Assembly: GCF_040954645.1 (NCBI RefSeq)
Contig: NC_092806.1
Coordinates: forward strand, 136,166,976-136,230,975
Source: Diabrotica undecimpunctata
Lineage: Eukaryota; Arthropoda; Insecta; Coleoptera; Chrysomelidae
Length of the DNA stretch: 64,000 nucleotides
Direction: 5' to 3'
Of this stretch, positions 1 through 10,487 are shown one piece after another. A program made the position numbers and the translations under genes. The number at the start of each line of letters is the position of its first letter. The first letter of the stretch is position 1. A model generated the notes under the pieces. The model was not told where the DNA came from. It ran no database searches and was given only the letters and a program-made list of their open reading frames with translations.

Positions 1-418
1 TCTAAGAGCTACGCAAAGTTTGTGTTTATGTTATTGTTGGTGAAATTTATTTAACTTTATCAAACATATAACGAACAGACATTTAAAAAAAATCGCCAAA
101 TTAAAGATGCTACGAGTATATACGATATAAAGTGTTAATATGCCTAATACAATATTATAAACTAATTTTGAAAAGTGTAATATTTTTGGTTTATTTTATT
201 TTAAAATCGATTTAACTTCTTTTAAAATTCCAAAAAAATTTTAAGTCTACTCAGTTAAAAAAATGAAATTTATATTGAAGTTTAATCAGTTTTGTTGAAG
301 ATGAATGCTTAGAATCTCACGAGATGTCCGAAGTAAAAATAAGTCAATGCTAAGACAACTAAACATCAAGAAAAGTGTAAAAAGGTAAGTAACAGAACAA
401 AAAATAATAAGCTATTTT

Positions 419-571
419 AGACACACTTTCGAAGGAAAAAGAGGTAGCGGCCAATCTATCACAAGATACACGGGCCACATTGTCGCAACCATAAGCGTTC
501 TGCTTTTAGAATATGCCAGAATGATAAAGGATAAAGAAAATTGGAGAAACATTGGAACGATAAACTCATGA
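419..571 (+). pseudogene. 3' coding end of an RTE-like LINE
   Basis: An open stretch of 50 codons ends at TGA 569-571. It reads FEGKRGSGQSITRYTGHIV and then a segment with ARMIKDKENWRN. This has the layout of the extreme C-terminus of RTE-like reverse transcriptase proteins: a basic GKRGxGxP-type patch, then a short helix with a DRxxWR-like motif. No start codon or upstream polymerase domain is present, so it is a 5'-truncated remnant. The call rests on motif layout and on resemblance to the other LINE tails in this window. Confidence 0.5.
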
Positions 572-647
572 AGTCATGATATCACCAGATTTTTTTTCTA
601 TAAAAGAAAAAGAAAATATGCAGTCAAACAGTAAAACAGAATAATAT

Positions 648-1196
648 AAAATAGAACTAGTTAATAAAATACAACATTTTCTGTTACCTAACAACTCCAG
701 ATTAATTTCATTTGATGTAAAAAATCTTTTTCCTAGTATCCCTCCTACAGAAACTTTTATTTTAGTAAAAAACCTTTAAGACCAAAATAGTACAAATCCA
801 ACAATTACATCTGAAATTTTACATCTTCTTGAAATTTGCATAAACCAGGACTACTTTGAATTTAATAATGAAATATATACAAATAACAGTGCAGAACTTA
901 TAATGGGCTATTCTCTAAGCCCATTGCTATCAGATATTTTTATGGATCATCTAGAGACAAAGATTTCAAAACATCCCATATTCAAACAGTTTTTATATTG
1001 GTGGAGATACGTAGACGACGTACTGGTATGTTTCACAGGAACTAACAGGCAACTCGACCAATTTTTATCGTATATTAATTCACTTCATAGTCATATTGAA
1101 TTTACAATAGAAACAGAACAAAATCAATCCATAAATTTACCCATACTGACGCGACTATTCACAATTCATCATCCCATCCCACACAACATAAACTGA
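648..1196 (+). pseudogene. Penelope-like reverse transcriptase remnant
   Basis: The frame shows reverse transcriptase motifs in order: SFDVKNLFPSIP (motif A with the catalytic Asp), MGYSLSPLLSDIFM (motif B region) and WRYVDDVLVCF (motif C, YVDD with both Asp present). A TAA at 777-779 interrupts an otherwise continuous frame. Near 1150 a frameshift separates it from the endonuclease frame: the downstream frame reads LTAYHSMLHRL, the expected connector. In the intact family this enzyme copies element RNA by target-primed reverse transcription. Here it lacks the N-terminal half and is broken. Confidence 0.85.
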
Positions 1197-1210
1197 CAGC
1201 CTATCATAGT

Positions 1211-1735
1211 ATGTTACATAGATTAACAGAAATTCCGATGTCAAAATACAATTTTGAGGCAGAATTAAATATCATTAAGCAAATAGCAGTAAACAATGGA
1301 TACAACGAACAAACATTTAATAAAATGTTAAATCAAAAACTACACAAGAAAGCCCTGAAATTAGTATTTCCACCACCAGAGAAAAAACCACGTACATTCT
1401 GCTCGATTACATATACAGGCAAAATATCAACAAAAATAGCCAAACACATAAAAAAGAAAGGAATAACACCAGCTTTCAGAACAAATAACAACCTAGGCAA
1501 ATATATTAAAAACAACAAGAGCCAAAATAAAAAACACTTACACAGTAAGGTGTACAAACTTAAATGTGGCGACTGCCCAAAAACTTACATCGGTCAAACT
1601 GGTAGAAATTTTAATAAACGAATAGCGGAACATAAAAGGGCTTTCAATAAGAGAAAAACAGATTCTACATACGCACTTTACCTTCTAGATCATAATCATT
1701 CTTTTAATGACGAATTTAACATTCTTCACATTTAA
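1211..1735 (+). pseudogene. Penelope-like GIY-YIG endonuclease domain
   Basis: This is a 174-residue open frame. Residues about 113-141 form a GIY-YIG nuclease core: VYKLKCGDC, then TYIGQTGRNFNKRIAEH. Visible features are the CxxC (119 and 122), the YIG tyrosine (126), the conserved Arg (137) and the following Glu-His. In intact elements this domain nicks target DNA to prime reverse transcription. The domain itself is undamaged, but it is cut off from its polymerase by a frameshift upstream, so it counts as part of a broken polyprotein. An in-frame Met at 1211 is probably fortuitous, since homology extends upstream of it. Confidence 0.85.
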
Positions 1736-1891
1736 AATAAAGGCCTTAAACTATCTTTGTTAGAATCTATGAAAATCAACAAATTAAAAAGCATAAATAT
1801 AATTCTGAATGACCAACTTGAGACAAACAGTTCTCCTCTCCTCAACTTATTTCATTAGAGACTATAAAGTGTAAATGCATGCCAAAAATAG

Positions 1892-1932
1892 ATCACTTGA
1901 GAAAGGCAATTAGCCGAAACAGCTGTAGTGAT
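1892..1932 (+). other. Hammerhead-ribozyme-like relic in Penelope 3' end
   Basis: Outer arms ATCAC and GTGAT can pair as stem I. Between them lie an imperfect core (CTTGAGA), a stem II candidate GGC-loop-GCC, the sequence GAAA, and CAGCTGTA where stem III and the cleavage site would lie. Hammerhead motifs are known from terminal repeats of Penelope-like elements. The core departs from CTGANGA, so this copy is probably inactive. Related sequences are at 8558-8598 (reverse) and 13642-13682. Confidence 0.4.
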
Positions 1933-2249
1933 AAGAGTTAAAAATAAATTTTGTTGAAGTTTTGAAAACAAAGTTTTTAGTGTTTTATTGTTACAGAATA
2001 ATATCCACGTGCCTCTTTCATTATAAGACCATTTAAGAATTAACTTTGTTAATGTTCTGGTAACGAGTTGCCTTTCTTTAGTTTGAAACAACGTGACCAA
2101 ACTATGCTAGCCACAGCTAAATACAAAACTTTAATTAACGATTTTATTAAATCATACTATCAGTATTTTGGGATTCTGTTTGTCTTCTATATTAGAATTT
2201 ATTCAGTTCTTTTACTATTCTCAATTAGTTTATACTTCTGTTATCTGCA

Positions 2250-2870
2250 TAATTATCATCATAAACTTGTGGGAGTGCACTGCTGGACATAGGTCTTCCT
2301 CAACTTTTTTACCTGTCTCTGTCTTGTGCGGCTTGCATTCAGTTACTGTTCAGTTCTACAATACGTTTTTCCATTGTTTGTCTGATAATCTGGCAAGGTG
2401 TCTTGTCCAATTCAATTTTAACGACGTATTTTGTTCGATCAAGTCTGTTGTTTTTGTTGTACGACGTATTTCTTTGCTTAAGATTCGGTTTCTCAGAGAG
2501 ACATCCAACATCTGGTGTTACGTAGTCCTCTGAGTCACGCAAATCTTATTCACTACCTTTTTTTGTGGTAACACACACTAGTCAAAGGTTTTCCTTTTGA
2601 GGTATGTGGGTAGGTCCGATTTAAATACATGTTTTATTTACCAAACGCTGCCCAGGCTAATCCTATGCGACGTGGAAGCTCACATGCCCGGTTATCTCTG
2701 CCCAACCGAATTTAATGTCCTAAGTACTCTTACGATGCAGTCTGCTTAATACCCCTTCCATCAACAGCAATAATTTGATTTAGCACCAAATTAGCCATTT
2801 TTTGCGTTTTGTTAATGTTAATGTTGTCTGCATATTTTACATAAAATCTGGGTTCTGTTTTTGCTTAAAA
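2250..2870 (-). pseudogene. RTE-like LINE family C, C-terminal remnant
   Basis: Read on the minus strand, the segment gives a YADD-like site (KYADNIN), then a block matching family C elsewhere in the window (IRLGRDNRACELPRRIGLAW, then AAFGK), and at the end AQDRDR. The minus-strand 3' end contains the CCAGCAGTG-type signature seen at 30229 and 35901. Several stops interrupt it. It is a non-functional, 5'-truncated copy. Confidence 0.75.
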
Positions 2871-3004
2871 CAAAAGTACGTTTAATTTCATAGCGCAAGA
2901 AATTTGCTACAGCTTTGATAAATTGAAACACCAAATATATACATAAGCGGCGAGAAGAGAACAATTCGTCAAACCTTCCGCGTATAAATTGGTATCAATA
3001 AACT

Positions 3005-3436
3005 GTTATAACTTTATTTCTGTATTTCCTACGTCTTCAGACAATCAAGTAGATACAAACTACACGGAAAGCCAACCAACTCTCTTGCCATTTACTACTT
3101 CCCGAGTAGTAAACCGCCAAAAGCACAACTTATTCTTATGGCCCTAAACAAAAACGATTTACCACTATCGCTTTCTGTATTTTTGAGCTGTATGAAATTT
3201 GTAAGAGATTTACAGATTTCCGCAAGAGCGTTGCTACGGCTTTGATGAATTAATACAGCTCAAAAAGACAGAAAGCGATAGAGGTAAATCATTTTCGTTT
3301 AAGGTCATTAAAATAGGTGGCATTTCCACTCGAGAAGTAAAAAATAGCAGGATACATTCGCTGGCTTTCCGTGTAGGAGTTTGTATCTACCCGACTGTCT
3401 GAAGACGTATTAAATACAGAAATGACATTATAACGT
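3005..3436. repeat. Foldback element (long inverted repeat, about 430 bp)
   Basis: The left arm, about 3005-3196, is repeated in inverse orientation at about 3250-3436. Matching blocks include the outer sequence around ACGTCTTCAGAC, the ACACGGAAAGCC block and the innermost TCGCTTTCTGT and TGAGCTGTAT blocks. The loop is about 55 bp. No protein is encoded. This is the structure of a non-autonomous foldback or MITE-type transposon. I could not identify the parent. Confidence 0.75.
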
Positions 3437-3439
3437 TAT

Positions 3440-4030
3440 ACATAACGTTATACATTATACATATCTATACTAAAAATAATAATCCTTAATGTATCACAAT
3501 GAGTAACTTACTGTAGGGTTTTTTCTTTGTTGTCTAGGGTTTAATAATTATAGGCCACGGGTCGATTCGAATTGAAACAAACACTTTATTGTTAAACTCG
3601 TAAATTTTCAGGAATGAATATGCAACTAATGTAAACAGTAACTACTTATAACTTAAAATAGGTCCGAGGCTTAATAGCAAAAATATGAACGTCATTCGTC
3701 GTACGTCGTCTAGAGATGAGATGCCGTCATATGCATATCAACTCTTCGTCTTGAGTGCTCTACTTACACTGTGTACTCGACCCCCCGTCGAGCTACCATC
3801 ATACCGCGTTTTATGTTTTTTCAGCAATGGTACTTAACTCTGGCTTTCAGCTCGCGGTTCGTGATAAATAGAAGTTATTGGTAACGGAAATAATTTTAAT
3901 AAGTTTATTTGATGACGAATGCAATCCTACATTACTTATTGTTTAAAATATTTATTATTAGATACAGTTTGTTTGTAATCTTTGGAAAATTAATTAGAAG
4001 ATTTAAGTGACCAATTACAAATAACTAATT
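3440..4030. other. No gene recognised
   Basis: AT-rich non-coding sequence with a slightly less AT-rich patch at about 3660-3860. No reading frame or repeat family was recognised. Confidence 0.5.
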
Positions 4031-4031
4031 T

Positions 4032-4573
4032 TAAAATCGTAGACTAATTTTCGAAACCAAATTCAAGAATTCCGCTTTAATCTGTGCCTTCTAAGAATTG
4101 CAAGGCAAAACAGACGTTGATAAGGATGTTAAGAGAGACATGGGGAATCTAAAAATTGCATTCCACAACATATCTCCTCAACTAAGCAAAATTCTTAGCG
4201 AATTGGTTTCTAGTACTCGTACAGAGCATATCGAAATAAAAAGGAAAAGATAGTTAAGATATGATTTCACGTACAGTGCGCTTGCGCATCCGCTTATACG
4301 TATTTCGGACTAATAAGTGGATGTACGCCCTGTACGTGAAATAAAATCTTAACTGTCTTTTCCTTTTTATTTCGATATAATCTGTACGAGTACTAGAAAC
4401 CAATTCGATAAGAATTTGGCTTAGTTGAGGAGATATGTTGTGGAATGCAATTTTTAGATTCCCCATGTCTCTCTTAACATCTTTATCAACGTCTGTTTTG
4501 CCTTGCAATTCTTAGAAGGCACAGATTAAAGCGAAATTCTGAATTTGTTTTCGAAAATTAGTCTACGATTTTA
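4032..4573. repeat. Near-perfect 542-bp palindrome
   Basis: The two halves are inverted copies almost to the centre (about 4302). The outermost block AATCGTAGACTAATTTTCGA returns as its inverse at 4551-4571. The block around ACATGGGGAATCTAAAAATT and the inner TTCACGTACAG block also recur inverted. A short apparent reading frame on the minus strand lies across the palindrome and is not protein-like. The right side is followed by a diverged, partial copy of the central part at 4641-4770. Confidence 0.8.
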
Positions 4574-4640
4574 TTATCAGATGTCGCTGCGTTGCGTCTA
4601 TACGAAGCCATGTTAGAGTTGCTTCCTAATACAGAAAAGA

Positions 4641-4770
4641 TTTATTTCACGTTCAGAGCGTTTACGAAAGCCGTTCTGATGAGGCCTATTAGGCCGAAAT
4701 ACGTATAAAGGGATGCGCAAGCTCCCTGTACGTGAAATAAAATCTTACTGTCTTTTTCTTTTTAATTAAT
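4641..4770 (+). repeat. Partial copy of the palindrome core with hammerhead-like motif
   Basis: The segment shares ATACGTAT, GATGCGCAAGC and CTGTACGTGAAAT with the centre of the 4032-4573 palindrome. It contains CTGATGA (4676-4682), an immediate GGCC/GGCC stem (4683-4686 with 4692-4695, loop TATTA) and GAAA (4696-4699), the spacing of a hammerhead core with stem II. A hairpin AGGGA..TCCCT capped by GCAA follows. The cleavage-site side does not fit the consensus cleanly. Confidence 0.45.
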
Positions 4771-5292
4771 TTTACTTTAAGACTATAGCCAAAGCAGCAC
4801 TAAATTCTATTAAAATTTCGTATACTTGCTAAAAGTAGTTTAGAGAAGTAATACATCGATTTATATGTATTAGACCGTTGAAACAACTTTCCTAGCGGAA
4901 TGATAATCAAACAACAAAAACAGCCTGGAGCACATCGCTTAGTAAGTTTGTTCACCAAACTATATAACTAGAATAAATTATTTGTTATGTAACATTAACG
5001 ACTGGAATAATGCTTCTAGAAAATATAACTCTAAAATATCAGATGAGCTTTATATATTCGAAATATACACTCAGGTGCAAAAAAATCGATCCATGGGTAT
5101 TATTTGCTGAAAAAAGAAAACGTTTGAAGATATTAGTTTTAAATCAGGTATATATGAAAAAGTATATGTTAGATTAAAATAATTTTTACAGATTATCCAA
5201 AAAAATCATTTATTTATAGAGACATACGCCAAAACTTAAAAATACAAGAATATTCAAAACTTTCTGAAATTAAGAAAAACATAGATAATAAA

Positions 5293-6258
5293 TCAATATC
5301 TAGTGTTTCTCCCTCGGGCCCTTATAACAGCCTGTACACGTCTAGGCATTGAGGTAATTAACCTCTGGATATCAAATTGATCCAATTAGTCCCATATTTC
5401 TTGAAGAGCCGCTGTAAGTTAAGACACGTTGTTTGGACGGGGTACTCGTGCTCGAAGACGTCTTCTCATCATATCCCATAGATGTTCTATGGGATTAAGA
5501 TCAGGACTGCAAGCTGGCCAGTTCATACGGACAATTTCCACCTCCTCTATATATTGGTTGACGATTCTAGAACGGTGAGGACGCGCGTTGTCGTCCATAA
5601 AAATAAAATTAGGTCCAATGAAAAGAGCAAAAGGTACCACATGCTGATCTAAAATACTTGTTATGTATCTTGCAGCAGTCATAGAACCTCTATCTACAAT
5701 AACTAAATCAGTATGGGCTTCTGAACTGATACCTGCCCAAACCATAACGGAGCCCCCCCGATAACTTATTCTTTCCGAAATATTACATTGAAAATATCGC
5801 TCTCCGTGTCTTCTCCAAACCCTTTCTCGGTCGTCTGATGATCTTAGACAAAATCTGGACTCATTTGAGAACAATACATTGCTCCAATCTGCATCACTCC
5901 AGTTTTCCTGTTCTCTTGCAAAAGCAAGGCGAGCTCTACGATGCTCTATGGATAGAATTGGAGATAGGGGTGGCCTTCTGGGTAATAAATTACCTTCTAC
6001 AAGTCGTCGACGAACTGTCCATCTGCTTACATCCACATTTCTCACTTCGCTCAGACGATTTGCCAGTTCAACTGAATTTAGATGCCGATTTCTCAAACAT
6101 AATGAGACCAGAAATCGATCATCTCTTTCGGATGTTACCCTTCTACAACCTGATCCTGGTCTTCTTGTGAAGTTACCGTTGTCGCTAAAACGCCGAATTG
6201 CTCTTTGAACCGAAGATTGACTAACACCCAACATTTCAGCTGTCGGAGTTAGAGACAT
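5293..6258 (-). pseudogene. Tc1 transposase (DD34E type), inactivated
   Basis: The minus-strand frame of 321 codons opens with a helix-turn-helix region (MLGVSQSSVQRAIRRF) and a GRPR-like linker (RRPGSGCRR). It continues into the DDE domain: FSNESRF, MVWAGIS, MDDNARPHRS and SPDLNPIEHLWD. The second Asp and the Glu are present. The first catalytic Asp, normally FSDESRF, is Asn (AAT, plus-strand 5863-5865). Two in-frame TAA codons lie just after VPRPNNVS, and the frame resumes through ITSMPRRVQAVI to TGA at 5293-5295. About 15 residues expected at the N-terminus are absent. In the intact family it binds the terminal repeats and moves the element by cut-and-paste. Confidence 0.9.
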
Positions 6259-6684
6259 TTAGGAAGGATAATTAAATAAAAATGTAACACGTTTTGAAAA
6301 TAAAATCACTACACTATAGTAAAATTCATTAACCGATGCAGAAAGATGTAAACATTACCACGTGTAGGCCTGCAACAGGGCCGCATTTGGGATTATCTTT
6401 TTGTTTAGTCAGAATATATATTATTTTATAAAATACGAAATTTATATTTTAATTTTGCAAAAGTGCTCGACAAAGAACCTTTAGTTGATATCCGATAATA
6501 GGAACCATTTATACAGGGCGAAAAACCCAAGAATTTATTTTTTTTGCCAACAATTTTATGTACAGAGTGCCTGCAAAAATATAAGTTTTATTTTTAATTT
6601 TTACTATACTTAGTTGTTTGTACAATTCTACAAAGGTTCATAATAATAATAACAAAAAAAATACTCATTACTCAATTATGTTGA

Positions 6685-6688
<4 letters not shown>

Positions 6689-6777
<89 letters not shown>
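6689..6777. repeat. (AT)n microsatellite
   Basis: An uninterrupted AT dinucleotide run of about 88 bp within the nested transposon. Confidence 0.95.
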
Positions 6778-6781
<4 letters not shown>

Positions 6782-6889
6782 TTAATATGTCGTGACTCGT
6801 CACTGTTAAATTATCTAAATCTGAAAATTTTGGGGAATGCATATGTAGGTACTATAAATATGTCATCAGAACAAAACGTAAAGTCTACA

Positions 6890-7415
6890 AGCTTTTATCT
6901 TTTGAAAAAATTCTCTTCGCCACATCACAATGTCGTCTCTATCTAGTAAAAGAGCGTTTCTTCCCCTACGTTTGTATTGAAAATTAAGTTTTTCAATATT
7001 CGGTAAAATGTGGTTTTTGAAAAATTTGGCAAATCAGGCTCATAGTTCACCTTCTTTAAAACCTTATCAACGGTGGGTATTTCGTTGCTCATAAAAAAAT
7101 TATGAACCAGTCTTCTAATGGCAAAAAATAATTTTTGTCAAAATCATCAATTTTGTCAAACTTCTTTTTCCGGGTCAGACATACTTTTGGTCCAGCAAAT
7201 TGATGATTCGTTTTGTATTCCTTTATCACCGTAAATACACTTCTATCACAAACTTCAACTTTATTAGCCACTTTTTTCACAATATCTTCAACCACCAACC
7301 CGGGATTTTCTTGTCTTTCACATTTAAAAACATTTAAAATGATTTCTTTAACTTCAACGCTAAGAGGGCTTCTTTTACTTCGTTTTCGAGGAGGAGTCCA
7401 TGTATTTTCAACCAA
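6890..7415 (-). pseudogene. IS630-type transposase N-terminal remnant
   Basis: From 7415 leftwards the minus strand reads a basic N-terminus (PPRKRSKRSPLSVEVKEIIL), a helix-turn-helix-like segment (VCDRSVFTVIKEYK), and after a frame change YEPDLPNFSKTTFYRILKNL. A further frame change gives RRGRNALLLDRDDIVMWRRE. This arrangement, with the RDDIVxWRR motif, occurs in insect IS630-type transposases ahead of the DDE domain. The catalytic domain is absent. Frameshifts make it a pseudogene. Confidence 0.6.
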
Positions 7416-8506
7416 TTCATCAGCAGAATCATTTTTGGTTTCAATATCAGTTATTGAAATACGTGGTTATTGTTACAGTAATCACAATCACGTATAGATA
7501 GGGTCGTTATACAAAAAAATATATACTTACATAGTTTTAAATCGCACAATAAATAATTGCTAATTCAACATTAACAGCATAAATATAATTTATTGTCCTT
7601 TAACCATCAAGATGACTAAAAATATACTCACAAATCGATTCAAATTACAAAATTTTAATACCGAAATATAATACCTACTTAAATCGTGTCCGAACCTGTA
7701 TGAGTTCCGACGACGTCGGCAGTAACGAAATAAAGATGGACATTTCGGTTAGTTTTTAAATATTCTTGAAGAACTGTTACTGCATGTATGCATAAAATAT
7801 TCATTAATTTTATGAATCGGATTATTTTTTTACTTACTATGTATTCAGTGATAAAAATAATTTATATACTATGCAATAAACACTAATAGTTGAGAAAATA
7901 AAAAAATTAATAAAGTGTCATAATTATACTGTTACTTATCGGAACGAGTAGACTTATTTGGAACATCTTTAACAATCATCTGTTAAATTTATCTTTGTTT
8001 ATACGCCCTGCATCGCTTAATGAAAGTAGGTATAGTATGGTGGTTGAATTAAAAACAACATTCAATAAATATCTACTTTCTTCAGACCCTTTTTGACAAA
8101 AACCTGAAATACCAATTTGTTTTAAGAAATAAATATAAAAAGCAATATTAAAAATATTATTTTATTTCTCATATACGAGGGTACACCTAAATTTACATAC
8201 GTAATTTAATGTCTCTAAAATTATACAACTTCAAATAAATAAGAAATAAGGAATGGATCGATTTTTTTGCTCCTGAGTGTATTTTACAAAAGTATAGAAG
8301 ATGATTGCTACTTGGGAGTAAATATTTATTTACTATTAATTTTTGATTTAAAGATACGTAAAGCATATTAATCTGCTGTGGTTTATTATCTTTAATATCG
8401 GGTTACAGTTTAATTATTTAAGGGTTATGTAGTATAGAAGAGTCACTAATTATGTGATGGATTCGACCGTTACTGGATGAAAGTTTATTTAATCAAGCAA
8501 TAAAAC

Positions 8507-8893
8507 ACTCAAAAACTTTTGTTTTCAATATTTCCACAAATTTTATTATAATCTATTGTCACTACAAATGTTTCGCAGAGTGCCTTTCACAAGTGAGCTA
8601 TTTTTCTTATGAGTCTAATACTTTATAGTTTTTAACTGAATAAGTTGAGGAGGGAAGAACTCTTTGTCTTAAGTTGGTCATTCAGAGTTACGTCTTTATT
8701 TTTTAATTTGTTAATTTCAATAGATTCTAATAGTGATAGCTTATGACATTTATTTTGAATGGTAAGAATTTGAAAAAATGAATATGATCTAGAAGTTAAG
8801 TAAGAAGAATCTGTTTTTATTTCATTGAAAGCTCTTTTGTGTTCTGCTATCCATTAGTTAAAGGTTCTACCTGTTTGACCGATGTAAGTTTTA
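8507..8893 (-). mobile_element. Penelope-like 3' fragment, reverse orientation
   Basis: The minus strand carries the same 3' region as 1570-1990: the YIGQTGR-encoding stretch (TACATCGGTCAAACAGGTAG on the minus strand, 8870-8889), then the AT-rich trailer and the hammerhead-like motif at 8558-8598. Frames are broken. The insertion is cut off abruptly at a (GATA)n run. Confidence 0.8.
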
Positions 8894-8914
8894 TAGATAG
8901 ATAGATAGATAGAT
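8892..8914. repeat. (ATAG)n tetranucleotide run
   Basis: About five and a half copies of ATAG, directly at the truncation point of the reverse Penelope fragment. Confidence 0.9.
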
Positions 8915-8915
8915 C

Positions 8916-10200
8916 TGTTAATATATTTAAATTCCAAAATAGGCTTTTACAAGACCAACCATACAGAACACCTGCAACATTACCCTGTTATTAAAAATGA
9001 ATTTAAAATTGGTTTGGTAATTATCGAAGAGACAAATATTTGCCGCCTAAAGCTTAAGATATGGCTATAGTCAGATTCAGGTACGCTAAATTTTAAAAAG
9101 ATTAATTTTGTTTGGGCTCACTGTTCGGGATGCTGTGGAAGATTATTATGCTTGTTTAGTAACGTATCTACTGTGCTAGTTTAAGTATCTACAAACTCGG
9201 TTTAAGATATCCAAGATGCGAAGATAACATTTTTTGGACTGAGTAGAGATCCTATGGATAGAATATCTCTTCATATATGTTATTATCTTGGACAGCTGAC
9301 AGGATAATCGCTTGTTCTTTTGAAGTTGCTTACTGCGTTGGAATATGTCGATGGTGATTATATAGTAGGTATGTTAATATTTTTAGAATCATCCATTTTT
9401 AATTTATGTTTTCTTCATTTGAGCAGATTGTTGAGCCGGTCCTGTATCGGTTAATTATGTTGACTTATGGAAGTTGCCAAAAAACGTAAAACAGCAATAT
9501 TAAATTATTGTTTATATTTAATTAATTTGCATTAAATTGGTAATATACTCACAGTTTATTTTTTGTCTGATGAAACTTTGTTACTTAAATTCACTATATA
9601 TGCAACAATATTCGCGTTTTTTAATTCTAAACTGCTGAAAAGTTAGTTTTACTCAGAACAGGTCTTATTCGGCACTACATCAACTAAGCACAGTGTTGGA
9701 CCTCATAGTTTGTTTTATTTATTGTAAATCTCTTGTTCTTTTTAATTAAGCAGTCAATTGTTAATCGGTGATTTAGTCCGTTATATGAAAAATATAAAAA
9801 TATTATCTAAACAAATTTATAAATATAATATTTAGTAAAAAGTCACCACTCTTTCTACTATTGCTAAAAAAATATGTACGAGTTAAAACCAATATTATAT
9901 ATATTTCTTCACAAAATTTAGGAGAACCGTCAACTCTTGATTATTATTTAATATTGAGAAAGAGAGTAATTTACCCTTATGAAGTAGTAGTTACTTAGGT
10001 GTGAAGTTTATTATAATATATTTTACAACTATTATGTACTTAATACAAAGATTTAAGTTTAACACAAGTTTCCTTAATTGAAACTATGAGTTTTTATTAG
10101 AACAATACATTTTTGATATAAGTTCTAAAATTGTTAAAAATTGCTTATTATAAACATGTAAATTGGTTTCCAAAACATGTACTTCCGTAAATAATATATG
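8916..10200. other. No gene recognised
   Basis: AT-rich sequence in which I recognise no transposon domain, structural RNA or plausible host exon. Confidence 0.5.
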
Positions 10201-10328
10201 TAAAATTATTCTAAACCTTGCTTAAAAAGGACGCCTGCGATGATTGGATGTATTTCATTTGAGTCCCTTCGTCTCTTCAACCCCCAACTCGTCATCGTTT
10301 TCCTGTTTATTAACTTGTAAACAATGCA

Positions 10329-10487
10329 ATGACCCAAATTCGTTGGATTGCAGGATTAGAGATAGCCCCTTCAGAATCCTTTAACAAGGGTTGTCGCGTT
10401 GCCTTAAGGATTCATACACATTTTAGCGCGTACAAGAGATATCATAAATCCTTCTTGATAGAGGAGTGTGTCCCACTTCCTTTTTGA
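10329..10487 (+). other. 52-codon open frame in a less AT-rich island, status unknown
   Basis: The stretch 10,210-10,490 is visibly less AT-rich than its surroundings. It holds an ATG-initiated frame that begins MTQIRWIAGLEIAPSESFNK and ends IEECVPLPF before TGA. I do not recognise the product. A splice-acceptor-like TTGGATTGCAG lies at about 10,342-10,352. It could be an exon, a fragment of an unknown repeat, or chance. Confidence 0.2.

Larger units (their letters stand above)
640..1975 (+). mobile_element. Penelope-like retroelement, 5'-truncated and decayed
   Basis: The unit carries a reverse transcriptase remnant followed by a GIY-YIG endonuclease domain, which is the diagnostic order of Penelope-like elements. 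The roughly 200 bp after the coding region recur at 8507-8893 (reverse) and 13313-13690 (forward), so they belong to the element's 3' end. The 5' part of the polymerase is missing. There is one in-frame stop and one frameshift, so it is not functional. Confidence 0.85.
6514..8010 (-). mobile_element. IS630/mariner-type element nested in Tc1, internally deleted
   Basis: The left end begins CAGGGCGAAAAAC after TA; the right end, read inversely, begins CAGGGCGTATAAAC. The match is short, and the right flank is CA rather than TA, so the boundaries are moderately supported. Inside is only the N-terminal part of a different transposase (6890-7415) and a (TA)n array where the catalytic part would be expected. 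It is a non-autonomous remnant. Confidence 0.55.
5068..8279 (-). mobile_element. Tc1-type DNA transposon with a nested element
   Basis: The terminal inverted repeats are 27 bp with a single mismatch. The left end starts CACTCAGGTGCAAAAAAATC and the right end, read inversely, starts CACTCAGGAGCAAAAAAATC. TA dinucleotides flank both ends (5066-5067 and 8280-8281), the expected target duplication. Removing the nested element at 6514-8010 leaves about 1.7 kb, normal for Tc1. The transposase is on the minus strand and is inactive. Confidence 0.85.

Noticed and set aside
4254..4508. 84-codon minus-strand frame within the palindrome
   Set aside because: It spans the centre of an inverted repeat and has no protein-like features.
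5838..6208. Plus-strand frames opposite the Tc1 transposase
   Set aside because: They are antisense shadows of the minus-strand DDE frame and have no motifs of their own.
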